DNA from: Romanomermis culicivorax
Taxonomy: Eukaryota > Nematoda > Enoplea > Mermithida > Mermithidae
Length of the DNA stretch: 64,000 bases
Assembly (NCBI GenBank): GCA_963922205.1
Contig: CAWUHX010000112.1
Span: 496,001 to 560,000 of the forward strand
Direction: 5' to 3'
Notes under the pieces: model-generated
Seen by the model: the letters and a program-made list of their open reading frames with translations, nothing else
Databases searched by the model: none
Told to the model about the DNA's origin: nothing
Translations under genes and position numbers: made by a program
Shown here: piece after piece, positions 47,569 through 56,417 of the stretch
Numbering within the stretch: the stretch's first letter is position 1
How the letters are laid out: each line of letters opens with the position of its first letter

Positions 47569-47865
47569 TTTTGGCATATAAATTTTTATAGATTTTCAGT
47601 ATGTTTTAAGGGTGAAACAAATCTTTGTGCCACTGGTACAAATTTTTTGGCCCTTTGTGCCAATGGGCACAAATGTCCGTGCACAAAAAAAACTGCGGCC
47701 AACCCTGTCTGTAAGAGCCACTGCCTACTGGTCGGAGCTCTTTACAGGTGTGAAAATTTATAATACATAAAATGTTGATAATTAAAAGCTAATACCGCGC
47801 GCTACAATAATATAGATTTTTTTGCCTGACGAGCTTCTATACAATAATATAGAAAGATTAAGGTA

Positions 47866-48775
47866 AAGTGGGGTAACTTTGGCCACGGAGTAACTCTGGT
47901 CAATTTCACTTCAAACATCGCCGAATTTTTCCACAGTAAGATATGCAGATACAACTTGACATACTAATGTCTAAGTGATCAGTGCATGTTACTGTCAAAG
48001 GAAATTGAAATCCAAATAAAATTGAGAAATTTGTGGGTCAACAAAGTTGAAATTTTTTTTTATGAAAATTTTCAAATTGAAAAAAATTTGGGTTTCACTC
48101 ATCCACTGGTCTCAAAACTTTCACTAACGATTAAGTGTCTTTAGAGAGTTTCCCTTTTCAGTTTTGTATAAAAAAATAAATACCCATTATCGAGAAAAAA
48201 AATCGGTCCAAAAGCGGGAAACTTTGGCCAGTTGGCGGGAAACTTTGGTCAGGGTGGGTAACTTTGGTCATATTATATTTTGGCGGATAACTTTGGTCAA
48301 ATTAAAATTTTTTGTGCCACACATTTTTCTACTTATAATAATTTGATCTTACTTCTTTTTCAGACGAATTATTTTATCTTGTATATAATTTTCATCGATT
48401 ACGTACGTCACAATATGGTCAGGCATTACAAAAGGAAGCCAGATGTCCGCAGATACCTGACTAATTACTCAACAGAAGATCTCGAAAAGGCCATCGAGGC
48501 CGTTCGAAACGGGTCAAAAATTCGAACAGCAGCTCGTGTTTACAATACTCCACATGGGACATTACAAAACAAAGTAAACGCAAGGCATTCGGGATTGATT
48601 GGTCGTAAAACGTACCTCACAGCAGCTGAAGAATCGCTACTCGTCAAACTGGTCAAATCTGTCGCCGTCGTGGGCGTATCATTCACAAAAGATTGCCTCA
48701 TTACAATAATCGACAGTTATCTACATGAAAACAAGCCGGAACTCATAAATGTATTGAAATCGCGCTGGAAAATTT
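47866..48775 (+). mobile_element. pogo-type DNA transposon, 3'-truncated
   Basis: It starts AAGGTAAAGTGGGGTAACTT, the same terminus as element L. Subterminal AACTTTGGTCA units repeat at 47880-47910 and 48215-48300, probably transposase-binding sites. It carries the N-terminus of a pogo transposase (48415 onward). The right end is missing. At about 48775 it switches to sequence also found at 37575. Confidence 0.75.
48415..48775 (+). pseudogene. pogo/Tigger transposase N-terminus (psq-type HTH)
   Basis: From ATG 48415 the frame reads YSTEDLEKAIEAVRNGSKIR, then AARVYNTPHGTLQNKVNARH. This is the Pipsqueak-like helix-turn-helix that binds pogo termini. It continues with a KTYLTAAEESLLVKLV segment typical of the second DNA-binding domain. 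About 120 codons survive. The DDE catalytic domain is lost at the junction with other repeat DNA near 48775. The open frame continues into unrelated sequence to 48903. Confidence 0.85.
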
Positions 48776-48942
48776 TCACTATTTTCCATTTTATAGTGTA
48801 TAAAAATGCATTTCCGGACAGGAAACCCTATAACCTAATCAAAAGGGTAGTCAGGCATCAAGTTGCACCATGCAACTTAACAGAAAAAATTTGGTTGCAC
48901 TGACCGAAGAAATTTGGTCGCTGTTGTGCAAAAAACCCGGTG

Positions 48943-49600
48943 TCAGTGTTTTTTTGTGCACGGACATTTGTGCCAATTGGCACAAAGGGCCAAAAAAATT
49001 TGTGCCAATGGCACAAAAAATTTTTTGAAGCCTAAAAACATACTAAAAACCTTTAAAAAGTTTTATGCCTAATGTTTGATAAAAACATAACTTAAGATAC
49101 TTCCGCCGCACTAATTTGCATAAGAATCGTGCCAACTCTATTTTATCTAAGCACGTCAGTGCAATAAGAAAAACTGATGGAGAAAGCGGTTTATACCATG
49201 CCTGTAAGACCTCCGACCAGTTGGGGGGGGGGGGGGTAAATCCGAAATTTTTTTTTTGGGGGGGGGGGTAGAAAAAAGTCGAAATTTTTCCCAAAAAAGG
49301 CCAAAAAACATACACTTTTTTGAAAATTTTTTTAATTTTTTCCAAACTGGGGGGGGGGGGGTTGGAGGGGAAATGATTTTGGGTACTGGGTTGGCCAAGT
49401 TGAGGGGCCCCCGCCCCCCCAAGTACAGGTATGGTTTACACGATTCGAAAAGAAATCGGATGCTGCGAGAATTATTTGTCAAACTTAAATGCATACTCTG
49501 TTATAGACCACCCAGATATGACATTCAACTTATGGGTTAATTTATACTGCTTTTTGAATTTTGTGTTGCAGATAATTCCAAATGTATAATTCTTGGAGAT
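48943..49600. mobile_element. Family H fragment with a family B insertion
   Basis: It begins CAGTGTTTTTTTGTGCACGG followed by the TTTGTGCCAATTGGCACAAA palindrome and stays collinear with 10890 onward for some 250 bp before the family B insertion at 49197. Where it ends after 49433 is unclear. Confidence 0.55.
49197..49433 (-). mobile_element. Family B MITE, copy at 49.2 kb
   Basis: The 237-bp element runs from CATGCCTGTAAGACC to AAGTACAGGTATG. Flanks GTTTATAC (49189-49196) and GTTTACAC (49434-49441) match at 7 of 8. Long G and C runs may include sequencing-length errors. Confidence 0.8.
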
Positions 49601-49629
49601 TTTCATCTACCATCTTTGGGTATTACTGC

Positions 49630-50823
49630 CATACCTGTAAGACCTCCGACCAGTTGGGGGGGGGGTAAATCCGAAATTTTGGGGGGGGGGGGTAGGAAAA
49701 AGTCGAAATTTTTCCCAAAAAAAGGCCAAAAAAACATACACTTTTTGGCAAATTTTTTCAATTTTTTCCCAACTGGGGGGGGGGGGGGCGGGTTGGGGGG
49801 GGGGGAAATGATTTTGGGTACTGGGTTGGCAACCCCCCCCCCCCCAAGCACTGTTTTTTTCCCCAAATCGTGCTTTTTCGGGAAAAAAAATTCGGAAAGG
49901 GGAAAAAAATTTTGGGCTCTTTCCCCATTTGGGGAAGAAAATTTTGGGGATCGGATACAGAAAAGATGCATTTTGGTGCATTTTAGAAGGTCATAATCTC
50001 AAAATTTCCCGGCGCTTCGCGCCGATTATAACTTTAATAATCATTATTATGCATTACTAACCCCTAGCGCGGCTTTTAGCATGTCTACTTTCATTTATCA
50101 TATAATCTATAATAGTTTTCATCATCTTGAACGTATTATCTCATGTTTTCATTGGTAATCTTCAATATTTTATCATGATATTTAATGAAGATTCGCATTT
50201 TTTCCTTTTGAGAAAGATCAATACGTCAAGTCTCTAGGAAATATCTTTCGGAAATTTATACTCTGCTTACTCATATATTTTCGACCAAGTATGAGAGTTT
50301 ACAAATAAATTAGGCTGGTTTTAAAATTTTTCGAGTAAAATTCTAGAAATTACGGCTTTTGAACACAAAATTCAAATCTACTTCTTGAAATAAACGTTCG
50401 GAAAATTGATTTTCTAGCGTCGCAGAATATCAATACTCAAAAAATTTTTCCGGCGCTTTGCGCCGGAAAGATTAACATCCCTTTTAGGTTCTCACTTGTC
50501 AACATGGAGGACTTAACCATCGATTTCTCATGTAATTCAAAGTCATTATGCTTTTGGATAGTTTGCTTGAAAGTTTGTTCCAATGCTTGTAGATTAAACT
50601 TTGAACTCGAAAATTTCAATTTTTTCCTCAATTTTGATGAATTAACGGGTCTAAAAACACCAGAAGGCTTGAAAAAGCCCAAAAACACGTAAATAAAGCG
50701 TCTGTGAGCATTTTTAAGCGAAAAAAAACGACTTCGGGAAAATGGGGAAAAAAATTTTGATCCCTTTCCCCATTTGGGGAAAAGGCCCGGGGGGAAAAAA
50801 AAGTGCCCCCAAGTACAGGTATG
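49630..50823 (-). mobile_element. Family B copy split by element E
   Basis: The left part 49630-49848 and right part 50806-50823 make one B unit. Flanks ATTACTGC (49622-49629) and ATTAGTGC (50824-50831) match at 7 of 8. The split is element E at 49849-50805. Confidence 0.82.
49849..50805. mobile_element. Family E hAT-like element, 957 bp
   Basis: The termini CACTGTTTTTTTCCCC and GGGGAAAAAAAAGTG are inverted. A perfect 8-bp duplication CCCCCAAG lies at 49841-49848 and 50806-50813. It contains two GGCGC hairpins (about 50010 and 50450) and mirrored CCCCATTTGGGGAA segments near both ends. Non-coding. Related fragments lie at 22008-22530, 35050-35430 and 43856-44011. Confidence 0.88.
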
Positions 50824-50989
50824 ATTAGTGCAGCTGGCGCACACTAGCGTTATGATGATAAGTGTATACACAGTATATTTATCAGATCATCAATTACTGT
50901 AGCAAAAAGTACAACTTGCTCATCAAACTTGAAAATAGCTACAAACGCTAAAAACGCGTCAAACGACAGGGACACCACCTTGGGAGGCT

Positions 50990-51320
50990 TGGGCACGACC
51001 ACACGACCCGCGGGAGGTGAAGGGGTGAGGCGACGCACATATTCCTGCAAATTGCGCTGTTTCTTGGAATCTTTTCAACAATTTGATTAAAATATAGACT
51101 ACTAAAATGAGCGTCAGGTGCGACACATTGTGAGGGGCCAGGCCACATGCCCCGCGGGATGTCGAGGGGTAAGGCGCCGCACATATTCCTGCAAATTGCG
51201 CTGTTTCTTGGAATCTTTTCAACAATTTGACTAAAATATAGACTACTAAAATGAGCGTCAGGTGCGACACATTGTGAGGGGCCAGGCCACATGCCCCGCG
51301 GGAGGTCGAGGGGTAAGGCG
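50990..51320. repeat. 144-bp tandem repeat, about 2.2 copies
   Basis: A unit containing CGCACATATTCCTGCAAATT and GTGCGACACATTGTGAGGGG recurs with a 144-bp period (starts at 51034 and 51178). Partial units lie at both ends, each with an ACCCGCGGGAGG or CCCGCGGGA core. It may be part of the LTR or promoter of the downstream retroelement, but that is unproven. Confidence 0.8.
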
Positions 51321-52160
51321 ATTTTTATTTCAATTGAAAATTTTGATTTTAATTGAAAATTGCATTTCTCTGTTTTTGTCTTTTATTGATTTTGTTTTTT
51401 GTCAAGTTTTTTCACTTTTTGATTTATTTTTTTGCTTTTGTCTTTTTTGTCGATTTAAATATGGTTTTTGTTGTCAAGTTTTTTGTTTTTTTATTGAAAA
51501 AGTTCGAGATGTCACACAATTATGTAATTTTTGGGAAAACACACGGCAAGCTGGCCATTGAACATTTTTCCACAATTTTTGAACGTAAAATTGGACGTTG
51601 ATCCGAAAATTGAAATTTATTCGACCACTAGAAGAAAAGAATTGAAATTTAAAAAAATAAAAAAAATAAAAAAATAATAAAAAGACTTTCAATAAAAAAT
51701 TTTTTCAATTCAAGAAAATGAAAACAGAAAATAAATACAAACGAAAAGCAAGTGCAGCAAAAAAACCATAAGATTCATAACAATGCACAATTTTTCGAAA
51801 AAAAAATTTCAGAAAACTAAAGACGTAGAAATAAACTACAAAAAAGCAATAAAAATTAAAAAATTACGAAAAAAACATTTTTTGACGTAAAATAAACCAC
51901 AAAAACAAATAAAATCCAAAAAATCAAAAATTCCATCATGAACTCTAATTTTGCAATCAAAAAAAACAAAAAATCAACGACAAAGATAACAAAAAAATAA
52001 AACAGAAAAAAAAATTTAATCATAAACTATAATTTTCAAGCCAAAACACTAAAAAACTCGACAAAAGAACAATAAAAAACACAAAAAAGAATAAATAAGA
52101 AAAAATTTAAAAAAGCGAAAAGCAGGTAACACAACAAAAATGTCAGCATAAACTAAAATT
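51321..52160. other. Strand-asymmetric T-rich then A-rich DNA
   Basis: About 51321-51500 is strongly T-rich. About 51600-52160 is strongly A-rich with repeated AAAAAAC and AATAAA words. No gene. It could be part of a retroelement LTR or low-complexity intergenic DNA. Confidence 0.4.
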
Positions 52161-52882
52161 TTTTATTGAAATGTTGGGCACCCTGTTGATGCCAATTCGT
52201 GTGGGGAAATCGACATGCAAATCGACGAAAGGGACGACCAGCGGCCCAGACATTTGCATAGAAATGGAGCGCCAAAGAAAGACCGAAAGTGATAGTGAAA
52301 ATCATTGTTCACTATATTCTCGTTTTTTATTATATTTTGGCCATATTGCTGGTGTCCCCAAAATACAATTTTCCCAGCAACTCGTTTTGTTCACAAATTA
52401 TTTACTGTGGTATACCCACATTCTTTTGCATATTTCGTCGGACTTATTGTTTAATATATTTGTTTATTCATTTAGATTATTCGCATCGACGAAGGCGGAG
52501 GGCCAGAGGCCCAGACGCCGGCTTACATCAGGTAAGCTTTGGGAAACCCCTTACGGGTTATACCCAAGTAAGTTTATCCCTGAGGGGATTCCTTGTCTCT
52601 GCTAGGAGACTGCGGAGGTCCTTGGTAAGGCCCCCGTATTTAGGACAAAGTTTATCTTTGTTGTTGTAGGTCTGGGGATAACCGGACTGTTGCACTATCA
52701 CCGAGGCTTAGCCAAGGGATCAGTTCTAACAGGTCAGTTCAGACCCAACCTTTTCTTATGCCTCTTAAGGAAAGACCTGCACAACAAGTGGTGGCTTTTA
52801 ACACCTTACCACGGAACTTCGTAGTCAGACTAGGAGAAAAGAAAATCCTCCAGGTTTCTACAGGAAGTTAGCAGGTTTCAAA
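52161..52882 (+). promoter_or_regulatory. Probable 5' leader of the plus-strand Ty3/gypsy element, with a candidate intron
   Basis: This is G+C-richer DNA directly upstream of gag. A consensus donor (CAG then GTAAGC at 52532) and a pyrimidine-rich acceptor (TTGTTGTTGTAG ending at 52669) outline a possible 138-bp leader intron. Another acceptor-like TTTAG lies at 52471-52475. I could not identify the 5' LTR end or a primer-binding site with confidence. Confidence 0.4.
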
Positions 52883-55543
52883 ATGCCTAATGAAAGGACA
52901 CCAAGAGGTAATACTTTACACAGATCACCACCCAGAGTGGCGAGTGCTGGGAATCTTGTCAATTTGGGAGACGGAGATCAGCAACGGCATGCTGCTCCGG
53001 ACCCAGTGATCCCAGATCAAACTCCCGCGAGGGTTCAACCATTGCAACAAAATGCAATGCATTTCACGCCACAAGATGCAGGCGTACCAATTGACCGACC
53101 ACCAGCAATTGCCATCGATCCGCAGGAGGCAGGCCCGGCGAATCCGAACCCAGACGCCGATGGACCGCCGCAGCGAAATTTTAAAAGGTCACCGCCACCA
53201 AAGGTCGAATTAGCAGGACCGAAAAGGGACGTCCTTACACCCGAAATTCGACCAAATTTGGAAGAAAGGGACCCCGAAATCGATCAACGGTTAGAGAGGA
53301 TTCCCCAGGAACAAGAGCGATTCCAACCGCAGGAAAGAGCTCCCGAGATGTCCAATCAAGAGTTGGCGACGCAGCTACGCGAATTGAAAGGGACCGTCAA
53401 AGCCTTGTTCGACATAATCGCGAATGCCGCCACAGAGGACAATAAAAGGGAAGCCGGCAGGCGCCGACAGGAGCCGGATAGACAGGTTAGACCATGTAAT
53501 AGGGGTGCAGAAAGAGACAACCGTCTCGCTGCTGAAATGAATGCAGGCGCAGGGCCTAGTAATAGGCCCGAATATGATGAAGGGCAAAGGCTTAACTTTG
53601 AGCCCAAAAGTTGGAGAGGTCCAGCTAGAGATCTTCGATTCGAAGGAGCTGAGCAATCAGCAGACTTCAGGAATCAAAATCAGATAGCTTCGCAGCATCC
53701 AACTTTAACTAGAGTGGTCTATGATGGTAGAGGAAATATAGTTGATCCAAATACCCTTAGACCAGATCAATTGGCATGTTTCCCATATAGGGATTACAGG
53801 TTTGACAAAGACAATATGCCATCATATCAAGGAGGTGTACCACCTCAACGAGATCCAAATAGGGTTATGCTGCAATCCCTGAACTCTGATCTTGATCCAG
53901 TATTAACAGCAGCTTATGATCAGAGGGAAGTGCCATCAAATAATTTGGCACAAGAGATTGTAGTCAGGAATATCGTTAAAGGTGTGTTACCCAAACTTTT
54001 AGATGAGGGTATGGTAAATCAGCAGGTGCTTAGCTTCTTAACAGCACTTGAAGGGGAATTCTGTAGGGATACACCCAAATCAGCCAAGTATGAAGCACTG
54101 CTGAGGCTTTCTAAAGGTAGACCGAAGGCTGTTGCAGGAGACAACATGACCTATAGGGAGGCCAGGAGAGCCATCACAAATGTCTTTGCACCTGAATGTA
54201 ACCTGGAAATGTTAACCAGGGAATTATTTGAGATCCAACAAAGACCCAATGAACAGGCCGTAGAGTTTCTAAAAAGGGTCAGCATACTAGTGGAACTTGT
54301 AAAAGGTGATTTGGACTATCAGTCTAAACAGAGACTGATCATTGACACCTTCATATATAAGAGTGACCCCACGTTCCAGTCTGAACTTAAAAATTCAAAG
54401 CATACCTTTAGAACTTGGTATGATCTAGCAGTTGAAGTTCATGACATTGAACGAAGATATAGAAATGCCTTTCAGAGATATGGACCTAAGGGTACACAAC
54501 AGGATCCTATTGTAATTAATGAGGTAGGTATGCCTAGTGGCCATGATCCTGAAATTGCCGTAGTTGCTAGGAACCAGTCAGAAGGATATCAACAACGCCA
54601 GAGACAAAAGTTTCGGCAACCATATCAAACTGTAGGTAATCAGGTACAGGCCCAAACCCAAAGGTCAAGGAGTGATTCTCCTGAGATAGAAGAGATTCCA
54701 GTTCGGGAAGCCCCTAGGGCTCAGACCGAAAAAGATAAGAAAGAATCTCTTCTATTGAAAATTTCTAAAGAGATGGTACAACTGGTCGAAAGGTTCGACC
54801 AGCTCCAGCAAAAGGTTGATAACAGGCAAGCGGAAAATCGGTCTGATGTTGCCATACCTAGTACCAGTCAGGGAGGTCAAGTTTCCCGAGATCCGACAAA
54901 GCCATGGTGTGAGTTCCATAAGAACATAACACATAATACTGCAGACTGCAGGACATTGAGAGTATTGTCCGAGCGCAGGAGCAGAGGCAGAGCCGGCTTC
55001 CCTACCTTCAACAGGGGAGGCTTCAACACTTTTGCTAGAGGTAACTATAGAGGAAGAGGATGTTACCCTAATGCCAATTTCAACAGTAGAGGCAGAGGTG
55101 CTTATAATATAGGCTATTCAGGTTATCAGGATAGCCATGAAAATTATCAACAGAATTCCGATTACAATGAATTTCTGGAGTTCAAAAGACAAAAGGAGCT
55201 GCAAAAGCAGTTCCAACAGATGCAGCAATACCAACAGCAGGCTGCATTACAGCATCCTCAGCCACCGCAGGCTATTACGGGTCCGACTCAGACTCTTCAA
55301 CAGGGTCAATACTCAAATCAGCCACCCCAGAAAGATTATTCGAGTGTAATGGTTGCAAGGCAATCACAAATGAGTCCTTTGGATGAAGTAAATCAGAGAG
55401 TAAACTGCCCAAATGTTGTATTAGGTAGCATTGTTCAAATGAATGCAATTGCACCACAAATGGTAGTACCATCCGTAAAAGTAGTAAAGAGGGGCACACC
55501 AGCTAGTCCTCAGGAACAACATTTGCTGGATACGTACCCCTGA
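52883..55543 (+). CDS. gag: Ty3/gypsy Gag
   Basis: Gag is the structural polyprotein that assembles the virus-like particle and binds the element RNA. The 886-codon frame is Pro/Gln-rich and disordered for about 300 residues. The middle part (about 330-560) resembles retrotransposon Gag capsid regions. A Cx2Hx4Hx4C zinc-knuckle variant (C676, H679, H684, C689) follows, then an RGG-rich nucleic-acid-binding stretch and a Gln-rich C-terminus. The frame closes with a single TGA at 55541-55543 and the protease continues in the same frame. The chosen ATG has the context AAAATGCC after the leader. Length and intactness suggest a young copy. Confidence 0.9.
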   Translation: MPNERTPRGNTLHRSPPRVASAGNLVNLGDGDQQRHAAPDPVIPDQTPARVQPLQQNAMHFTPQDAGVPIDRPPAIAIDPQEAGPANPNPDADGPPQRNFKRSPPPKVELAGPKRDVLTPEIRPNLEERDPEIDQRLERIPQEQERFQPQERAPEMSNQELATQLRELKGTVKALFDIIANAATEDNKREAGRRRQEPDRQVRPCNRGAERDNRLAAEMNAGAGPSNRPEYDEGQRLNFEPKSWRGPARDLRFEGAEQSADFRNQNQIASQHPTLTRVVYDGRGNIVDPNTLRPDQLACFPYRDYRFDKDNMPSYQGGVPPQRDPNRVMLQSLNSDLDPVLTAAYDQREVPSNNLAQEIVVRNIVKGVLPKLLDEGMVNQQVLSFLTALEGEFCRDTPKSAKYEALLRLSKGRPKAVAGDNMTYREARRAITNVFAPECNLEMLTRELFEIQQRPNEQAVEFLKRVSILVELVKGDLDYQSKQRLIIDTFIYKSDPTFQSELKNSKHTFRTWYDLAVEVHDIERRYRNAFQRYGPKGTQQDPIVINEVGMPSGHDPEIAVVARNQSEGYQQRQRQKFRQPYQTVGNQVQAQTQRSRSDSPEIEEIPVREAPRAQTEKDKKESLLLKISKEMVQLVERFDQLQQKVDNRQAENRSDVAIPSTSQGGQVSRDPTKPWCEFHKNITHNTADCRTLRVLSERRSRGRAGFPTFNRGGFNTFARGNYRGRGCYPNANFNSRGRGAYNIGYSGYQDSHENYQQNSDYNEFLEFKRQKELQKQFQQMQQYQQQAALQHPQPPQAITGPTQTLQQGQYSNQPPQKDYSSVMVARQSQMSPLDEVNQRVNCPNVVLGSIVQMNAIAPQMVVPSVKVVKRGTPASPQEQHLLDTYP

Positions 55544-56119
55544 ACAGCCCCATTCCACATTGAGGTTGTTATAGGAGGTCGTAAGACATTGGCTTTAATT
55601 GACACAGGAGCTCAGTGTACTGTTATGTCGGCTAAGTTCCTGAAAGAAACTTTGGGCCCGGATTACACTGAATATCCGAGGATATTAAATGTTACTGTAG
55701 CCAATGGTAAGACAGTCCAAGCCCATGGGTATATCCAATTTAGGATGGATAGATTGTGTCGACAGTTCCCCGTTAAAGCAACTGTAATTCCTGAAGCAGG
55801 TGAAAATGTTATTGTGGCTACAGACTTTTTGGCTCATCCTCAGGTAGGAGCCATAATAGATTTCAGGAATAGGACGATGATGCTCAACAACCGTCAACAG
55901 CGGATATACGTGACGCCGGACCAGCCCCAATCGAATTGTGGAGAGGTCATGACCACGAGCGCCGCGGAATCCACGATGAGTGCCGCCGACCAATACCAGC
56001 CAAAGATTTGTCTGCTAAAGGTTTCAGTGCCAGTGGTGAGTGTGAATCCCATCTACTTACCTAGTGGTACTGATATACTTGTGAGAGCAAAACTTTGGGA
56101 TAGGCGAAAATCGCCTTAA
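55544..56119 (+). CDS. pro: Ty3/gypsy aspartic protease, in frame after the gag TGA
   Basis: After the gag TGA the same frame continues with PFHIEVVIGG and LIDTGAQCTVM (Asp at 55601-55603), the catalytic D-T/S-G of retroelement proteases, which cleave Gag and Pol. There is no convincing ATG, so it would be made by readthrough of the TGA or is separated by a mutation. The frame stops at 56117-56119. Pol resumes one frame later, so at least one shift lies between them. Confidence 0.85.
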   Translation, partial: TAPFHIEVVIGGRKTLALIDTGAQCTVMSAKFLKETLGPDYTEYPRILNVTVANGKTVQAHGYIQFRMDRLCRQFPVKATVIPEAGENVIVATDFLAHPQVGAIIDFRNRTMMLNNRQQRIYVTPDQPQSNCGEVMTTSAAESTMSAADQYQPKICLLKVSVPVVSVNPIYLPSGTDILVRAKLWDRRKSP

Positions 56120-56120
56120 T

Positions 56121-56414
56121 GGAATCATAATAGAGTCTGAAGAGAATGAAGAAAGGTTCCACATTGATAGTACCATAGTAGATGGTACAAAAGATGATTT
56201 TGTTGTTATGGTATCCAACAACACAGGATCAGGATGCCATTTGAAAAGAAATCAAATAATTGGCCATACTAATTCAGTGTTGTGTGATACTGATAACCAA
56301 GATCAACTCAAGAGGAAGATAGTTGAGGATCTGGAGAAGCTGCAAACTTGTGCAGTTCAAGCTAGACCTGAAGCTCCTCAATCGGATGAGAAAGCATTCA
56401 AGGAAGCTTTGTAA
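56121..56414 (+). pseudogene. Protease-RT connector, open frame ended by TAA
   Basis: In the frame of pol the sequence is open upstream of the pol ATG (NGIIIESEENEERFHIDSTI and onward) until a TAA at 56412-56414, only three bases before the pol ATG. It links protease to RT in the ancestral polyprotein. The +1 frame change near 56100-56120 and this TAA are most simply disabling mutations, although programmed recoding cannot be excluded. Confidence 0.7.
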
Positions 56415-56417
56415 AAC

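Larger units (their letters stand above)
45147..47695. mobile_element. Family H element with clean ends and nested insertions
   Basis: The termini are CAGTGTTTTTTTGCGCC and GTGCACAAAAAAAACTG. A perfect 8-bp duplication CGGCCAAC lies at 45139-45146 and 47696-47703. This fixes family H as a hAT-like element with two different-looking ends. It contains the GGCGCTTCGCGCC hairpin near 45311, the telomere-like inverted repeat (45416-46368) and element N (46995-47568). It appears to sit at the end of an element S copy (CCAACCCTG at 47699-47707). No transposase. Confidence 0.8.

Noticed and set aside
55541..55543. Selenocysteine at the gag TGA
   Set aside because: The position is a gag-protease boundary where readthrough or mutation is the usual explanation; nothing suggests a selenoprotein.
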